Shown one piece after another: positions 1 to 8,289 of a stretch of 37,237 nucleotides of DNA; the first letter of the stretch is position 1; the number at the start of each line of letters is the position of its first letter. The DNA is from Muribaculum sp. (GTDB lineage: Bacteria; Bacillota; Clostridia; Lachnospirales; Lachnospiraceae). A model generated the notes under the pieces. That model did not search any database and had not been told where the DNA came from. It saw only the letters and a list, made by a program, of their open reading frames with translations. The stretch is from the NCBI GenBank assembly GCA_023663505.1, contig JAMPHH010000025.1, positions 1 through 37,237 on the forward strand. Direction: 5' to 3'. A program made the position numbers and the translations under genes.

Positions 1-3000
1 ATGATAAGGTGTCCTTGAACGGAAATGCCAAGATCACGGCGGAGGCTTTGATGTTCACGAAAGCTTTGGCGGAGATAGACGGAACTTGGGTCATCTACGA
101 CAGCAATCAACAATCCGCCCCTGCGCTGCTCAGTCAAAGCAGCATAGCCAATCCCGATATGTCCGGCGCGGAGATTATCTCCATGGATTATCTGGACAAG
201 CGGGCAGCATCTTCCGCCAAGGCTGGGGGCGCTATGACCTATTCCTTGACGAATGCGAAAGAATCCGCATCCGTCCGCATACTGGATTACGCCTATCGGA
301 ATGCGTCGCCCCGCCTTCTGCAGCTTGAGGACAAGCTCTATCTGTTTTATTTAGATGGTGTGGAGGGGCGCAGTGACCAAAACCAGACAGCTCTTTTCTA
401 TCAGATTTCCTCGGATAACGGCGTCACTTGGTCGGAGGCCTCCCGTGCTGACGGCGGCGCAAACGAGACTGCCGACTTTGACTTTGATATCGCTACGGAT
501 GGAACTGACATCTATGTCATCTGGTCGGACGCAGGGGCTGTCTATGGAGATGATTTCCTGTCCATGGACGCCACGGCTGCCATGGCAAAGGTTGGAAGAG
601 AAATGGATCTGATGCTGGCGGTAATTGATGGCGGCACAGGGGACGTTCGCAGCACTTCCGTGATCAAGACGGAGGCCGGAGACTTACAGCCGCAGATTTA
701 TGCGGGGGATGACGGGGCGGTGACTGTCACGTGGATGACAAATGATGCTTCTGCGGCGGATGGTCTGCTTTCTAACGCGAACCGGATGGGGATTTGCTAT
801 GCATCTTCCACATCTGACTATCAGGTACAGACGCTTTCTCTGGAGGATGGGCAATATCCGCTGACCTTGGCTGTTGGCTCGCTTGGGACGCAGGTCTGCA
901 TTGCTGCGGGTTTAGACACGGACGGCGATTTGAACACACAGGATGACAGGGATATTTACATAGCTTATCCCGCTGAATCCGGGCAATTATCCGTGATTAC
1001 GTCCAATGAGTTTGTGGATTCCGTTCCTCTCTTTGGCAGCGTGGGAGGACAGAACTGTCTGTTCTGGTATCAGGAGGGGAATATTGCCTACACGCCCGAT
1101 GGACAGACCGCCTTGTTTGTTCTGGCAGAGGAAAACCGTAATTCATCAGGGCAGGATTTCTCCCTGTTGGAATCGTCCGCAGGCGACGGGGAAGCGGCTC
1201 TTGTATGGACGGCCACTTCTCTGACGGAGGAGAACGGTGTGGACGTCTATTGTGCAGACTTTGACGGCAAGACGTGGTCTGCTCCGTACCGACTGGGAGC
1301 GCTTGACAGTGAATTCACGACACATTTGGACGGTTGGATGGACAGCACAGGATATCATCTGGCCTATCTGGGCAAAGAATACGCAGAGGACACGCTCAAT
1401 GCACATATCTGCTTAGGTGCGCCGAAGGAATTGACGGATACCGCTGTCACTTGGTATTCGGAAGCGGAGGAGCAGCTTGGAGAGTCCTATCCTTTGCAGC
1501 TGGTGGTGATGAATAACGGCAATCAGACTGTAAAGAGCTTGCAGATTTCCTCCAAAGACGGCAGTATTCAGGACGTGATCACCGATCTCTCCATTGCGCC
1601 GGGAACGTCTGGGGAAGTGACATGGAGCGGCGTCACGCTGCCCGAGGAGATGACAAAGCTCTACACCCAAGACCTCACCGTTTTTGCAGACGGGGAGACG
1701 AATAGGGAGGATAACTCCATATCGTTATCCTTGGGCGCGCCGGACTTTTCCATTGACGTGTATTCGGATTTTGCAGGCGGAGACCTCTATGCCGGAGTGA
1801 TCGTGACCAACAGCGGAATCCTTCCCTCGGACGCAATCATTAAGATTTATCGGGATGATGCTCATGAGCAGGAAATCTTCAGCACCGGAATCAGGGACAT
1901 TGCAGGCGGCGAGTCCAAGCTTACGCTTCTTGATATGACAAAACTGCATGAACTCACGCCGACCTTTTATTTCACTGTGTCCGATGCCAAGGGCATGGAG
2001 ATCTACACAAGTGACAATGAGGCATTCCTGTACGAGGGAAAGGGACTCTGGCTAGAGTATGACGATGGACAAGGGTCGGAACAGCCGGGAGTGAATAGGC
2101 TGCGCGCGGAGAAAACCAAGACGGTTTATGAATACGGGGACGCCTTAAACGTCGATGACCTGACTGTGACGCTGCTTGGGAGTGACGGCGCGGCAACAGA
2201 GACCGTCACCGATTACAGCACCAATGCGGACAGTATTGATATGCTTACATTGGGCGAGAAAACGCTGACCGTGACTTACGGAGAGTACAGCGCCTCTGTG
2301 ACGATTACAGTGGAGCCTTGCACATTAAAGGAAGCGAACACGGTTGTGACACTTCCCTATACATCATGCGTTTATGACGGCACGGCGAAGGAGCCGCTTC
2401 CGCAGTCCGTGAAAGTGAACGGCACGGAGCTGGTATATAAAACGGATTACACCGTATCTTGGAGCGACAATACCGCCATAGGAGATGCGACGATCGCTGT
2501 CACCGGACAGGGCAATTACCGGGGAACACTGAACTTTAGCTTTGCTATCACCAAAGAAGCGGTTGAAGAGGAAGGGTTTTATACCGTCACCTTCGACTTA
2601 AACGGTCATGGGACGCTTCCTCCCCTGACGGGCGTCAGACAGGGCAGCCTGATTGCTGAACCGCAGCCGCCCAAGGCGCAGGGGTATCGCTTTACAGGCT
2701 GGTATCAGGATAAGGAATGCACTGTCCTCTGGCAGTTTGATACGGACGTGGTAGAGGAAAATCTCACGCTGTATGCCGGCTGGCGTATTGTGATGGGCGG
2801 CGGTGACGGCAGTGGTGAGAGCGGCGGTGATCAAGATGAGGAGTTGAGCATACAGGAAATCCGCAGCCAGACCTACACAGGGAAAGCGCTCAAGCCCACG
2901 GTATGCGTCTATTCCGGCGACGGCTCCACTCCCTTAAAAGCCGGAAAAGACTATACGATAAAATACTATAATAATATTGACGCGGACACAGACGCAGAGA

Positions 3001-5036
3001 CGGGAATGGGCGGTATCAGCTCCACCGGGGAAGAAGCGGGGCAGGGCTTTACCAAACAGCTCGCCTATGTGGTCATTACCGGAAAGGGTAACTATAAAGG
3101 CACTGTCTATCAGAACTTCCATATTGTTCCTGCATCTGTCGCCAACAAGGAAGGCGATGACTCCGCCGCAGGATTTACTTTCAAATATACCAATCAACTG
3201 GCTGTAAACAGCAAGAAAGCGCAGAAGCCTTTCGGCTCTTTGAAGTACAAGAAAGCCTTGAGGGCGGGGAAGGATTATGAGGTCATTCTCACGGCGGTTA
3301 CAGCCTATGACGGGGCGGATCAGCAGCTTGCAAGCGGAAGCGTGGTCGCGCGTTCCACCGAGACAGGCGTACTCCCTGCCATTCCTGCCGGATATCGAGG
3401 AAGCTTTGCGATGCGCGTCAACGGTATCGGAAACTTTACAGGCTCATTTGAGAAGACCATCTATGTGACGGATAAGAGCCATTTAATCAAGAATGTGTCT
3501 GTCACGCTGGGCAAGAACCAGAAAAAGACGGATTACACGGGACAAAATATCATTTTGCGGCCCGGGTATTACGATGCATCCGCCAAAGCATACTATGCCG
3601 TTGGAGAGGACGGAACCATAAGCGCTCAGGCGGAGGCCAACGGCGACAATGTATTTACCGTGAAGGTTGGGAAAGAATACCTGCTGTACGGAAGAGATTA
3701 CACGGTCAGCTATAAAAACCACCGCAGCGTGGGAACGGCGACCATGACTCTCACGGGCAAGGGCGATTATGCGGGCAGCAAGAGTGTGACTTTCCAAATC
3801 AAGGGCAGCACTTTTAATGCTAAGACAATCCGTGTGGACGGTCTGCAGACCGCATTGAATTATAGCGGAAAAGCACTGACTCAAAGCGGTGTGATATTGA
3901 CGGAGATCAATACGTCTAAGCCACTTGTATCCGGAAAAGATTATACGGTCACCTATAAAAATAATATCAAAAAAGGTACTGCCACCATGATCTTCACCGC
4001 AAAGCCTTCCGCGGGCTACAGCGGCAGTTTTCAGAAAACCTTCCGCATAACGGCAGTGCCGCTGGCAGATACGGTGAAGGTTACCGCGGTCAATACCGCG
4101 CAGGATCAGATTGTATATGAGGGTACGAAGATCAGACTGGACGGAACGGTTGTCTACACGAGAGAGGGAGCAAAGCCGTCAGGACGCATACAGCTTTGCA
4201 ACAGCGCTACCGGCGGGGTGTTAAAGGAAGGTACGGATTATACCGTTACCTATCAAAACAACACCACGGTTACCGCGGCCGGCACCAATCAGGCTGTCAT
4301 ATTGCTGAAAGGCAAGAATAATTATACGGGAACGTTACAGGTGGATTTCCGAATCAGTGCCGCTTCGCTGGTAGAACAGTCCGGCTTGAAGGCGACTGCC
4401 GCCTCCGTTGCTTTCAACGATAAAAAGGCGGAGGATTATGAGTACCGTCCGACAATCAAGCTTATGGACGGTAAAAAGGCATTGCGTGCAAAGACGGATT
4501 ATGAGGTGACTTATGTGAATTGCACACAGAAAGCCGTGGCAGCTTATCTGGCGGCGCTTTCCGATTCCGCTCTCACGGGACAAGCCTATGAGGAGATGAG
4601 GCCTTATGCCCGAATTGAGGCAAAGGAGGGCAGCGGTTATCAAGGGAGTATGATGGTTGATCTGACGATTTATAGCACCAAGCTCAGCGCAGCTACTCTC
4701 TATGTGGTGATTGCACCGGATGCCCGCCAGACCACTTACAGCGGCAGACAGGTAACGCCCGAGGTCACGGTTTATTACGGAGACAAACAGGCCGTCAAAG
4801 CCGCAAAACAGGCTCGGGAGACGTCGGAAGCCGTTCTGACAGATGAGTCCGGCTCATACAAGCTGACGAAACTGACCTTAAAGTCCGACAAAGCAGCGGG
4901 AGATTATACGCTTCTCTATGGCGCGAATATCGCGGCAGGCAAGAACAAGGGGAGCGTGACCATAAACGGCGCCGGACTGTATGGCGGAAAGGTCACGGTG
5001 AAATTTACCATCAACTCAAGAGACGTACTGAAATAA
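1..5036 (+). CDS. giant secreted repeat protein, 5'-truncated (sialidase-like BNR, CARDB, Big_3, Flg_new and YDG repeats)
   Basis: The reading frame is open to the window edge, with codons starting at base 3, so the true start and any signal peptide lie upstream; the GTG at 9 is only an internal codon. About 1677 residues are visible. Counting from base 9, residues 1-475 are beta-rich with Asp-box-like motifs (SSDNGVTWS near 133, FDGKTWSAP near 417), which suggests a sialidase-like propeller. Residues 480-675 resemble CARDB. Residues 695-770 resemble a Big_3 Ig-like domain. Residues 858-928 are a Listeria-Bacteroides Flg_new repeat (GYRFTGWY, LTLYAGW). Eight YDG-type repeats follow the pattern Y-(S/T/D)-G-K, (G/K)-x-DY-x-(V/I)-x-Y-x-N, G-x-G-x-Y-x-G: one before Flg_new and seven after it. 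No LPxTG motif, SLH domain or C-terminal membrane segment is seen, so it is probably secreted or held non-covalently. An adhesin or glycan-binding role is inferred. Confidence 0.85.
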   Translation, partial: DKVSLNGNAKITAEALMFTKALAEIDGTWVIYDSNQQSAPALLSQSSIANPDMSGAEIISMDYLDKRAASSAKAGGAMTYSLTNAKESASVRILDYAYRNASPRLLQLEDKLYLFYLDGVEGRSDQNQTALFYQISSDNGVTWSEASRADGGANETADFDFDIATDGTDIYVIWSDAGAVYGDDFLSMDATAAMAKVGREMDLMLAVIDGGTGDVRSTSVIKTEAGDLQPQIYAGDDGAVTVTWMTNDASAADGLLSNANRMGICYASSTSDYQVQTLSLEDGQYPLTLAVGSLGTQVCIAAGLDTDGDLNTQDDRDIYIAYPAESGQLSVITSNEFVDSVPLFGSVGGQNCLFWYQEGNIAYTPDGQTALFVLAEENRNSSGQDFSLLESSAGDGEAALVWTATSLTEENGVDVYCADFDGKTWSAPYRLGALDSEFTTHLDGWMDSTGYHLAYLGKEYAEDTLNAHICLGAPKELTDTAVTWYSEAEEQLGESYPLQLVVMNNGNQTVKSLQISSKDGSIQDVITDLSIAPGTSGEVTWSGVTLPEEMTKLYTQDLTVFADGETNREDNSISLSLGAPDFSIDVYSDFAGGDLYAGVIVTNSGILPSDAIIKIYRDDAHEQEIFSTGIRDIAGGESKLTLLDMTKLHELTPTFYFTVSDAKGMEIYTSDNEAFLYEGKGLWLEYDDGQGSEQPGVNRLRAEKTKTVYEYGDALNVDDLTVTLLGSDGAATETVTDYSTNADSIDMLTLGEKTLTVTYGEYSASVTITVEPCTLKEANTVVTLPYTSCVYDGTAKEPLPQSVKVNGTELVYKTDYTVSWSDNTAIGDATIAVTGQGNYRGTLNFSFAITKEAVEEEGFYTVTFDLNGHGTLPPLTGVRQGSLIAEPQPPKAQGYRFTGWYQDKECTVLWQFDTDVVEENLTLYAGWRIVMGGGDGSGESGGDQDEELSIQEIRSQTYTGKALKPTVCVYSGDGSTPLKAGKDYTIKYYNNIDADTDAETGMGGISSTGEEAGQGFTKQLAYVVITGKGNYKGTVYQNFHIVPASVANKEGDDSAAGFTFKYTNQLAVNSKKAQKPFGSLKYKKALRAGKDYEVILTAVTAYDGADQQLASGSVVARSTETGVLPAIPAGYRGSFAMRVNGIGNFTGSFEKTIYVTDKSHLIKNVSVTLGKNQKKTDYTGQNIILRPGYYDASAKAYYAVGEDGTISAQAEANGDNVFTVKVGKEYLLYGRDYTVSYKNHRSVGTATMTLTGKGDYAGSKSVTFQIKGSTFNAKTIRVDGLQTALNYSGKALTQSGVILTEINTSKPLVSGKDYTVTYKNNIKKGTATMIFTAKPSAGYSGSFQKTFRITAVPLADTVKVTAVNTAQDQIVYEGTKIRLDGTVVYTREGAKPSGRIQLCNSATGGVLKEGTDYTVTYQNNTTVTAAGTNQAVILLKGKNNYTGTLQVDFRISAASLVEQSGLKATAASVAFNDKKAEDYEYRPTIKLMDGKKALRAKTDYEVTYVNCTQKAVAAYLAALSDSALTGQAYEEMRPYARIEAKEGSGYQGSMMVDLTIYSTKLSAATLYVVIAPDARQTTYSGRQVTPEVTVYYGDKQAVKAAKQARETSEAVLTDESGSYKLTKLTLKSDKAAGDYTLLYGANIAAGKNKGSVTINGAGLYGGKVTVKFTINSRDVLK

Positions 5037-5052
5037 ACATATCATTAACAAA

Positions 5053-5098
5053 GGGGCTGTGAAAAGTGGAGCACTTTAATTCCGCCTTTCACAGCCCC
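5053..5098 (+). terminator. hairpin terminator after the giant repeat protein
   Basis: The stem GGGGCTGTGAAA (5053-5064) pairs perfectly with TTTCACAGCCCC (5087-5098), 17 bases after the stop codon. There is no real T tract behind it, so termination may be inefficient or factor-assisted. The position and the perfect 12-bp stem support the call. Confidence 0.65.
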
Positions 5099-5182
5099 CT
5101 TCACTGGTTGCTGTGTGGAAAGTATATGCTCCCTAAAACCAACAATTCAACCATAAAATCTCATACAAGCCATATGTATCCG

Positions 5183-5217
5183 TTTCACACCAATGTTTCA
5201 CACTGATGTTTCACCCC
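5183..5217. repeat. three short tandem TTTCAC repeats
   Basis: TTTCACACCAATG (5183-5195), TTTCACACTGATG (5196-5208) and TTTCACCCC (5209-5217) form a 13-base period repeat in non-coding DNA. No function is evident. Confidence 0.5.
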
Positions 5218-5225
5218 GATACCAA

Positions 5226-5454
5226 GGCGGGAGATGACTGGGAGGAGTTTCGCGGGCTTCGGCGGAGGTTGGAGCGTTTTCTTATAGTGCGTCCAAAACC
5301 TAGGGTGAAATGCGCACGGATGCGCATTTCAGGCTCTAGGTGCACGGATGCACCTTAGAGCCGACCCGCAAGCTGCAGCCCCCTTCCCCGCACTATTAGA
5401 AAACCCCCAACCGCAGCCCGCCTGCGAAACTCCTCCCGGTCCTCTCCCGCCGCC
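5226..5454. repeat. large imperfect inverted repeat with two internal hairpins (MITE-like or structured RNA)
   Basis: The left arm 5226-5290 is an imperfect inverted copy of the right arm 5390-5454. The core GGGAGGAGTTTCGC (5240-5253) matches 5424-5437 exactly in reverse complement, and the arm ends by the loop (TAGTGC at 5285-5290, GCACTA at 5390-5395) also match. Between the arms are two hairpins with CGGA loops. GAAATGCGCA (5307-5316) pairs perfectly with 5321-5330. GGCTCTAGGTGCA (5332-5344) pairs with 5349-5362 with one bulged base. The whole element is about 230 bp and has no coding potential. It could be a miniature inverted-repeat element or a folded RNA; the sequence alone does not decide. 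Confidence 0.7.
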
Positions 5455-5495
5455 CCGACCGTAGTCAACAACCCCGCTGCAAGCAACGGGGCGTC

Positions 5496-5527
5496 AAGTA
5501 CGCAAGGCACATTTGCCATGCATACTT
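5496..5527. repeat. imperfect hairpin upstream of the Ca2+-ATPase gene
   Basis: AAGTACGCAAGGCA (5496-5509) pairs with TTGCCATGCATACTT (5513-5527) around a 3-base loop, with two mismatches. It lies about 90 bases before the ATPase start, within the likely leader. No promoter stands out clearly between it and the gene. Confidence 0.45.
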
Positions 5528-5616
5528 GTCCCCCCAAAGGCATATTATGCTAGTACATCAACCAAAACAAACACGACGCACAATATAGCACGACACATCT
5601 TGAAGGGGGACTGACA

Positions 5617-8289
5617 ATGGATAAATATTCACACAAAGCTGATTATCAAGGACTAAGCTCACAACAGGCTGCAAAACAGCTTATGGCAGACGGCAAAAAC
5701 GAGCTGCAGGCAGCCCGCGGCAAGACCGCGCTTCAAACCTTTCTGTCACAGCTTAACGACCCCCTGATCTATGTGCTCCTTGCAGCGGCTGTCATTTCCT
5801 TTCTCTTAAAAGAGGTTGCAGACGCCGCAATCATCGGGGTGGTGGTGTTTGTCAACGCCTTTGTGGGTATGGTGCAGGAGGGCAGGGCGAGAAAGGCGTT
5901 AGATGCCCTGCGCAGACTCACCAGTCCCCATGCGATTGTGGTGAGGGACGGCGTCAAGCAGGAGATAGCGGCTTCCGAGCTGGTGGTTGGGGACTTGGTG
6001 TGTCTGGAGACAGGGGGACAGGTGCCGGCGGACATGGAGCTGACGCACACGATCAACCTAAAAATCGAGGAGTCCGCGCTTACCGGTGAGAACCTTCCGG
6101 TGGACAAGATGGCGGACTATCAATCAGGGAATATGACAGAGGAAAGCGGCACGACAGCCCGCTTGGACGAGGAGATCCCACTGGGGGACAGACATAATAT
6201 GGCATTTATGTCCACAATCGTCACCTCCGGTCATGGTGAGGGGATTGTCATTGCCACGGGAATGCATACCCAGATCGGACAGATTGCTTCCATGATATCT
6301 GATGATAGTGAGGAGCTTACCCCGCTGCAAAAGCGTCTGGGAGATCTGGGGAAGATTTTGAGTATTCTCTCACTCCTCCTGTGCGGCGCGCTCTTTCTCC
6401 TTGCCATGTGTCAGCATCGGGGCATCATGGAGATGCTTTTGGTGGCTATCTCGCTCGCGGTGGCGGCGGTGCCCGAGGGACTGCCTGCCGTTGTGACCAT
6501 CTGCTTAGCATTGTCCGTTACGAGAATGGTCAAGGCGAACGCCATTATCCGCAGGCTTCCGTCCGTGGAGACCTTGGGGGCGGTCAACGTGGTATGCTCG
6601 GACAAGACCGGAACGCTCACGCAGAATCGCATGACAGTGGAGAGATGCTATGAGGCGGGCAAGGGAATGCTGCTGACAGGTGCGAGCCCCTCGGAGGACT
6701 TTTTACGGGGAATGGTATTGTGCAATGACGCAGTGCTTGAGGGGCGTCTGGGGGACCCGACAGAGCTTGCCCTGCTGGATTACGCCGAGAAAAGAGGGCT
6801 TGACAAGACGGAGCTCGAGCAGCGTATGCCAAGGGTCGGGGAGCTTCCGTTTGATTCTGACCGTAAGCTGATGACAACGCTTCACGCGGACATTCAGGGC
6901 AAAAAGATAAGCTACACGAAGGGCGCGCCGGACATCGTGCTGCAAAGATGTACATATATCAGGACTGAGAGAGGAGAGGAGCGACTGACACCCGCGCGGA
7001 GGAGAGAGGTGGAGGAGGTCGTGGCAAAGCTCTCCGCCGACGCGCTTCGGACACTGGCGGTTGCCATGTATCGAGGGACGGGGAAGCCCAAGGAGGAGCG
7101 GCTGACCTTTTTGGGCTTGGTGGGAATGCGTGACCCTGTTCGTCCGGAGGCGGTGGAAGCGGTGGAGACCTTCAGGCGGGCGGGGGTCAAGACCGTGATG
7201 ATCACGGGAGACCATGTGGAGACCGCCTTTGCCATCGCTAGGCAGCTTGGGATCGCCGAGCGCATGAGCCAGTGCATGACAGGGGAACAGCTTCAGCGGC
7301 TAGATGCAAAGGGGCTTTCTGAACAGCTTCGGAGCAGGGATATCACGGTGTTCGCCAGAGTGTCCCCCGCGCAGAAGGTGCGCATTGTCAAAGGCTTCAA
7401 GGAGCTGGGGGATATCGTGGCGATGACCGGAGACGGCGTGAATGACGCGCCTTCCCTGAAAAGCGCGGATATCGGTATTGCCATGGGCAAAAACGGCACG
7501 GACGTGGCGAAACAGGCGTCGGATATGATACTTGCGGACGATAATTTTGCCACCATAGAGAAAGCTATTGAGGAAGGGCGGGGGGTATATGAGAATATAC
7601 GCAAATCAGTGATCTTTCTGCTCTCCTCCAACATGGGCGAGATTCTCACCATGTTCACGGCGGTGCTGTTTCATATGGCTTCTCCGTTAAAATCCAGTCA
7701 TATCCTGTGGGTCAATCTCATCACGGACTCTCTGCCCGCGCTCGCCTTGGGGGTGGACCAAAATGACGGCAGAAGCCTGATGGAGCACAATCCCAGACAA
7801 GCAGGGGAAAGCCTGTTCGCGAGAGGAGGTCTGGTCTGTACCCTATTTTACGGGCTGTTGATTGCAGGTGTCAGCCTGACGGCGTTCCTGCTGCTGCCCT
7901 GCTCAGCTTTGCGGGCGGCAGGCAGGGGTATTGACCTAAACGGGATTCGTGAAATGCTTGAAAACGGCGGAATCCTGATCAGGTCGCAGACCTATGCCTT
8001 CACGGTGCTTGGAATGTCGCAGCTATTCCATGCCGTGGGAATGCGTGATGTCACACGCTCTGTTTTTCGCATGAATCACAGGGAGAACAAGCTGATGCTG
8101 ATTGCCGCCGCCGTGGGACTGGCACTGCAATTTGCAGTGACCAAGATCCCATTCTTGGTAAGCGCGTTTGGCACGGCGTGGCTCTCCGCGGGAGAGTGGC
8201 TGCTCTTGGCGGGCTTGGCGGCATTTCCGCTGTTTGCACATGAGTGTATCGTTCTGGTGGGGTGGCTGTGCGATTCAACGGAGGACTAA
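5617..8289 (+). CDS. calcium-transporting P-type ATPase (SERCA/LMCA1-like, P2A)
   Basis: An 890-residue P-type ATPase, normal length for bacterial P2A pumps, that would export Ca2+ across the membrane using ATP. The actuator loop has TGEN near residue 157. The phosphorylation motif DKTGTLT starts at Asp329. KGAPD marks the nucleotide domain, and TGDGVNDAPSLK the hinge. Membrane segment 4 has PEGLP (286-290), segment 5 SSNMGE and segment 6 WVNLITDSLPA, which keep the Asn, Glu, Thr and Asp ligands of Ca2+ pumps. The segment-8 position that is Glu in SERCA aligns with Gln here (GMSQLFHA), suggesting a single Ca2+ site as in Listeria LMCA1; that is inference. The ATG is preceded by GAAGGGGGA at good spacing. 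The stop overlaps that of the convergent GH2 gene. Confidence 0.93.
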   Translation: MDKYSHKADYQGLSSQQAAKQLMADGKNELQAARGKTALQTFLSQLNDPLIYVLLAAAVISFLLKEVADAAIIGVVVFVNAFVGMVQEGRARKALDALRRLTSPHAIVVRDGVKQEIAASELVVGDLVCLETGGQVPADMELTHTINLKIEESALTGENLPVDKMADYQSGNMTEESGTTARLDEEIPLGDRHNMAFMSTIVTSGHGEGIVIATGMHTQIGQIASMISDDSEELTPLQKRLGDLGKILSILSLLLCGALFLLAMCQHRGIMEMLLVAISLAVAAVPEGLPAVVTICLALSVTRMVKANAIIRRLPSVETLGAVNVVCSDKTGTLTQNRMTVERCYEAGKGMLLTGASPSEDFLRGMVLCNDAVLEGRLGDPTELALLDYAEKRGLDKTELEQRMPRVGELPFDSDRKLMTTLHADIQGKKISYTKGAPDIVLQRCTYIRTERGEERLTPARRREVEEVVAKLSADALRTLAVAMYRGTGKPKEERLTFLGLVGMRDPVRPEAVEAVETFRRAGVKTVMITGDHVETAFAIARQLGIAERMSQCMTGEQLQRLDAKGLSEQLRSRDITVFARVSPAQKVRIVKGFKELGDIVAMTGDGVNDAPSLKSADIGIAMGKNGTDVAKQASDMILADDNFATIEKAIEEGRGVYENIRKSVIFLLSSNMGEILTMFTAVLFHMASPLKSSHILWVNLITDSLPALALGVDQNDGRSLMEHNPRQAGESLFARGGLVCTLFYGLLIAGVSLTAFLLLPCSALRAAGRGIDLNGIREMLENGGILIRSQTYAFTVLGMSQLFHAVGMRDVTRSVFRMNHRENKLMLIAAAVGLALQFAVTKIPFLVSAFGTAWLSAGEWLLLAGLAAFPLFAHECIVLVGWLCDSTED

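Noticed and set aside
5037..5616. Small coding region in the gap before the ATPase (62-codon minus-strand frame)
   Set aside because: It overlaps the inverted repeat and hairpin and has no ribosome site.
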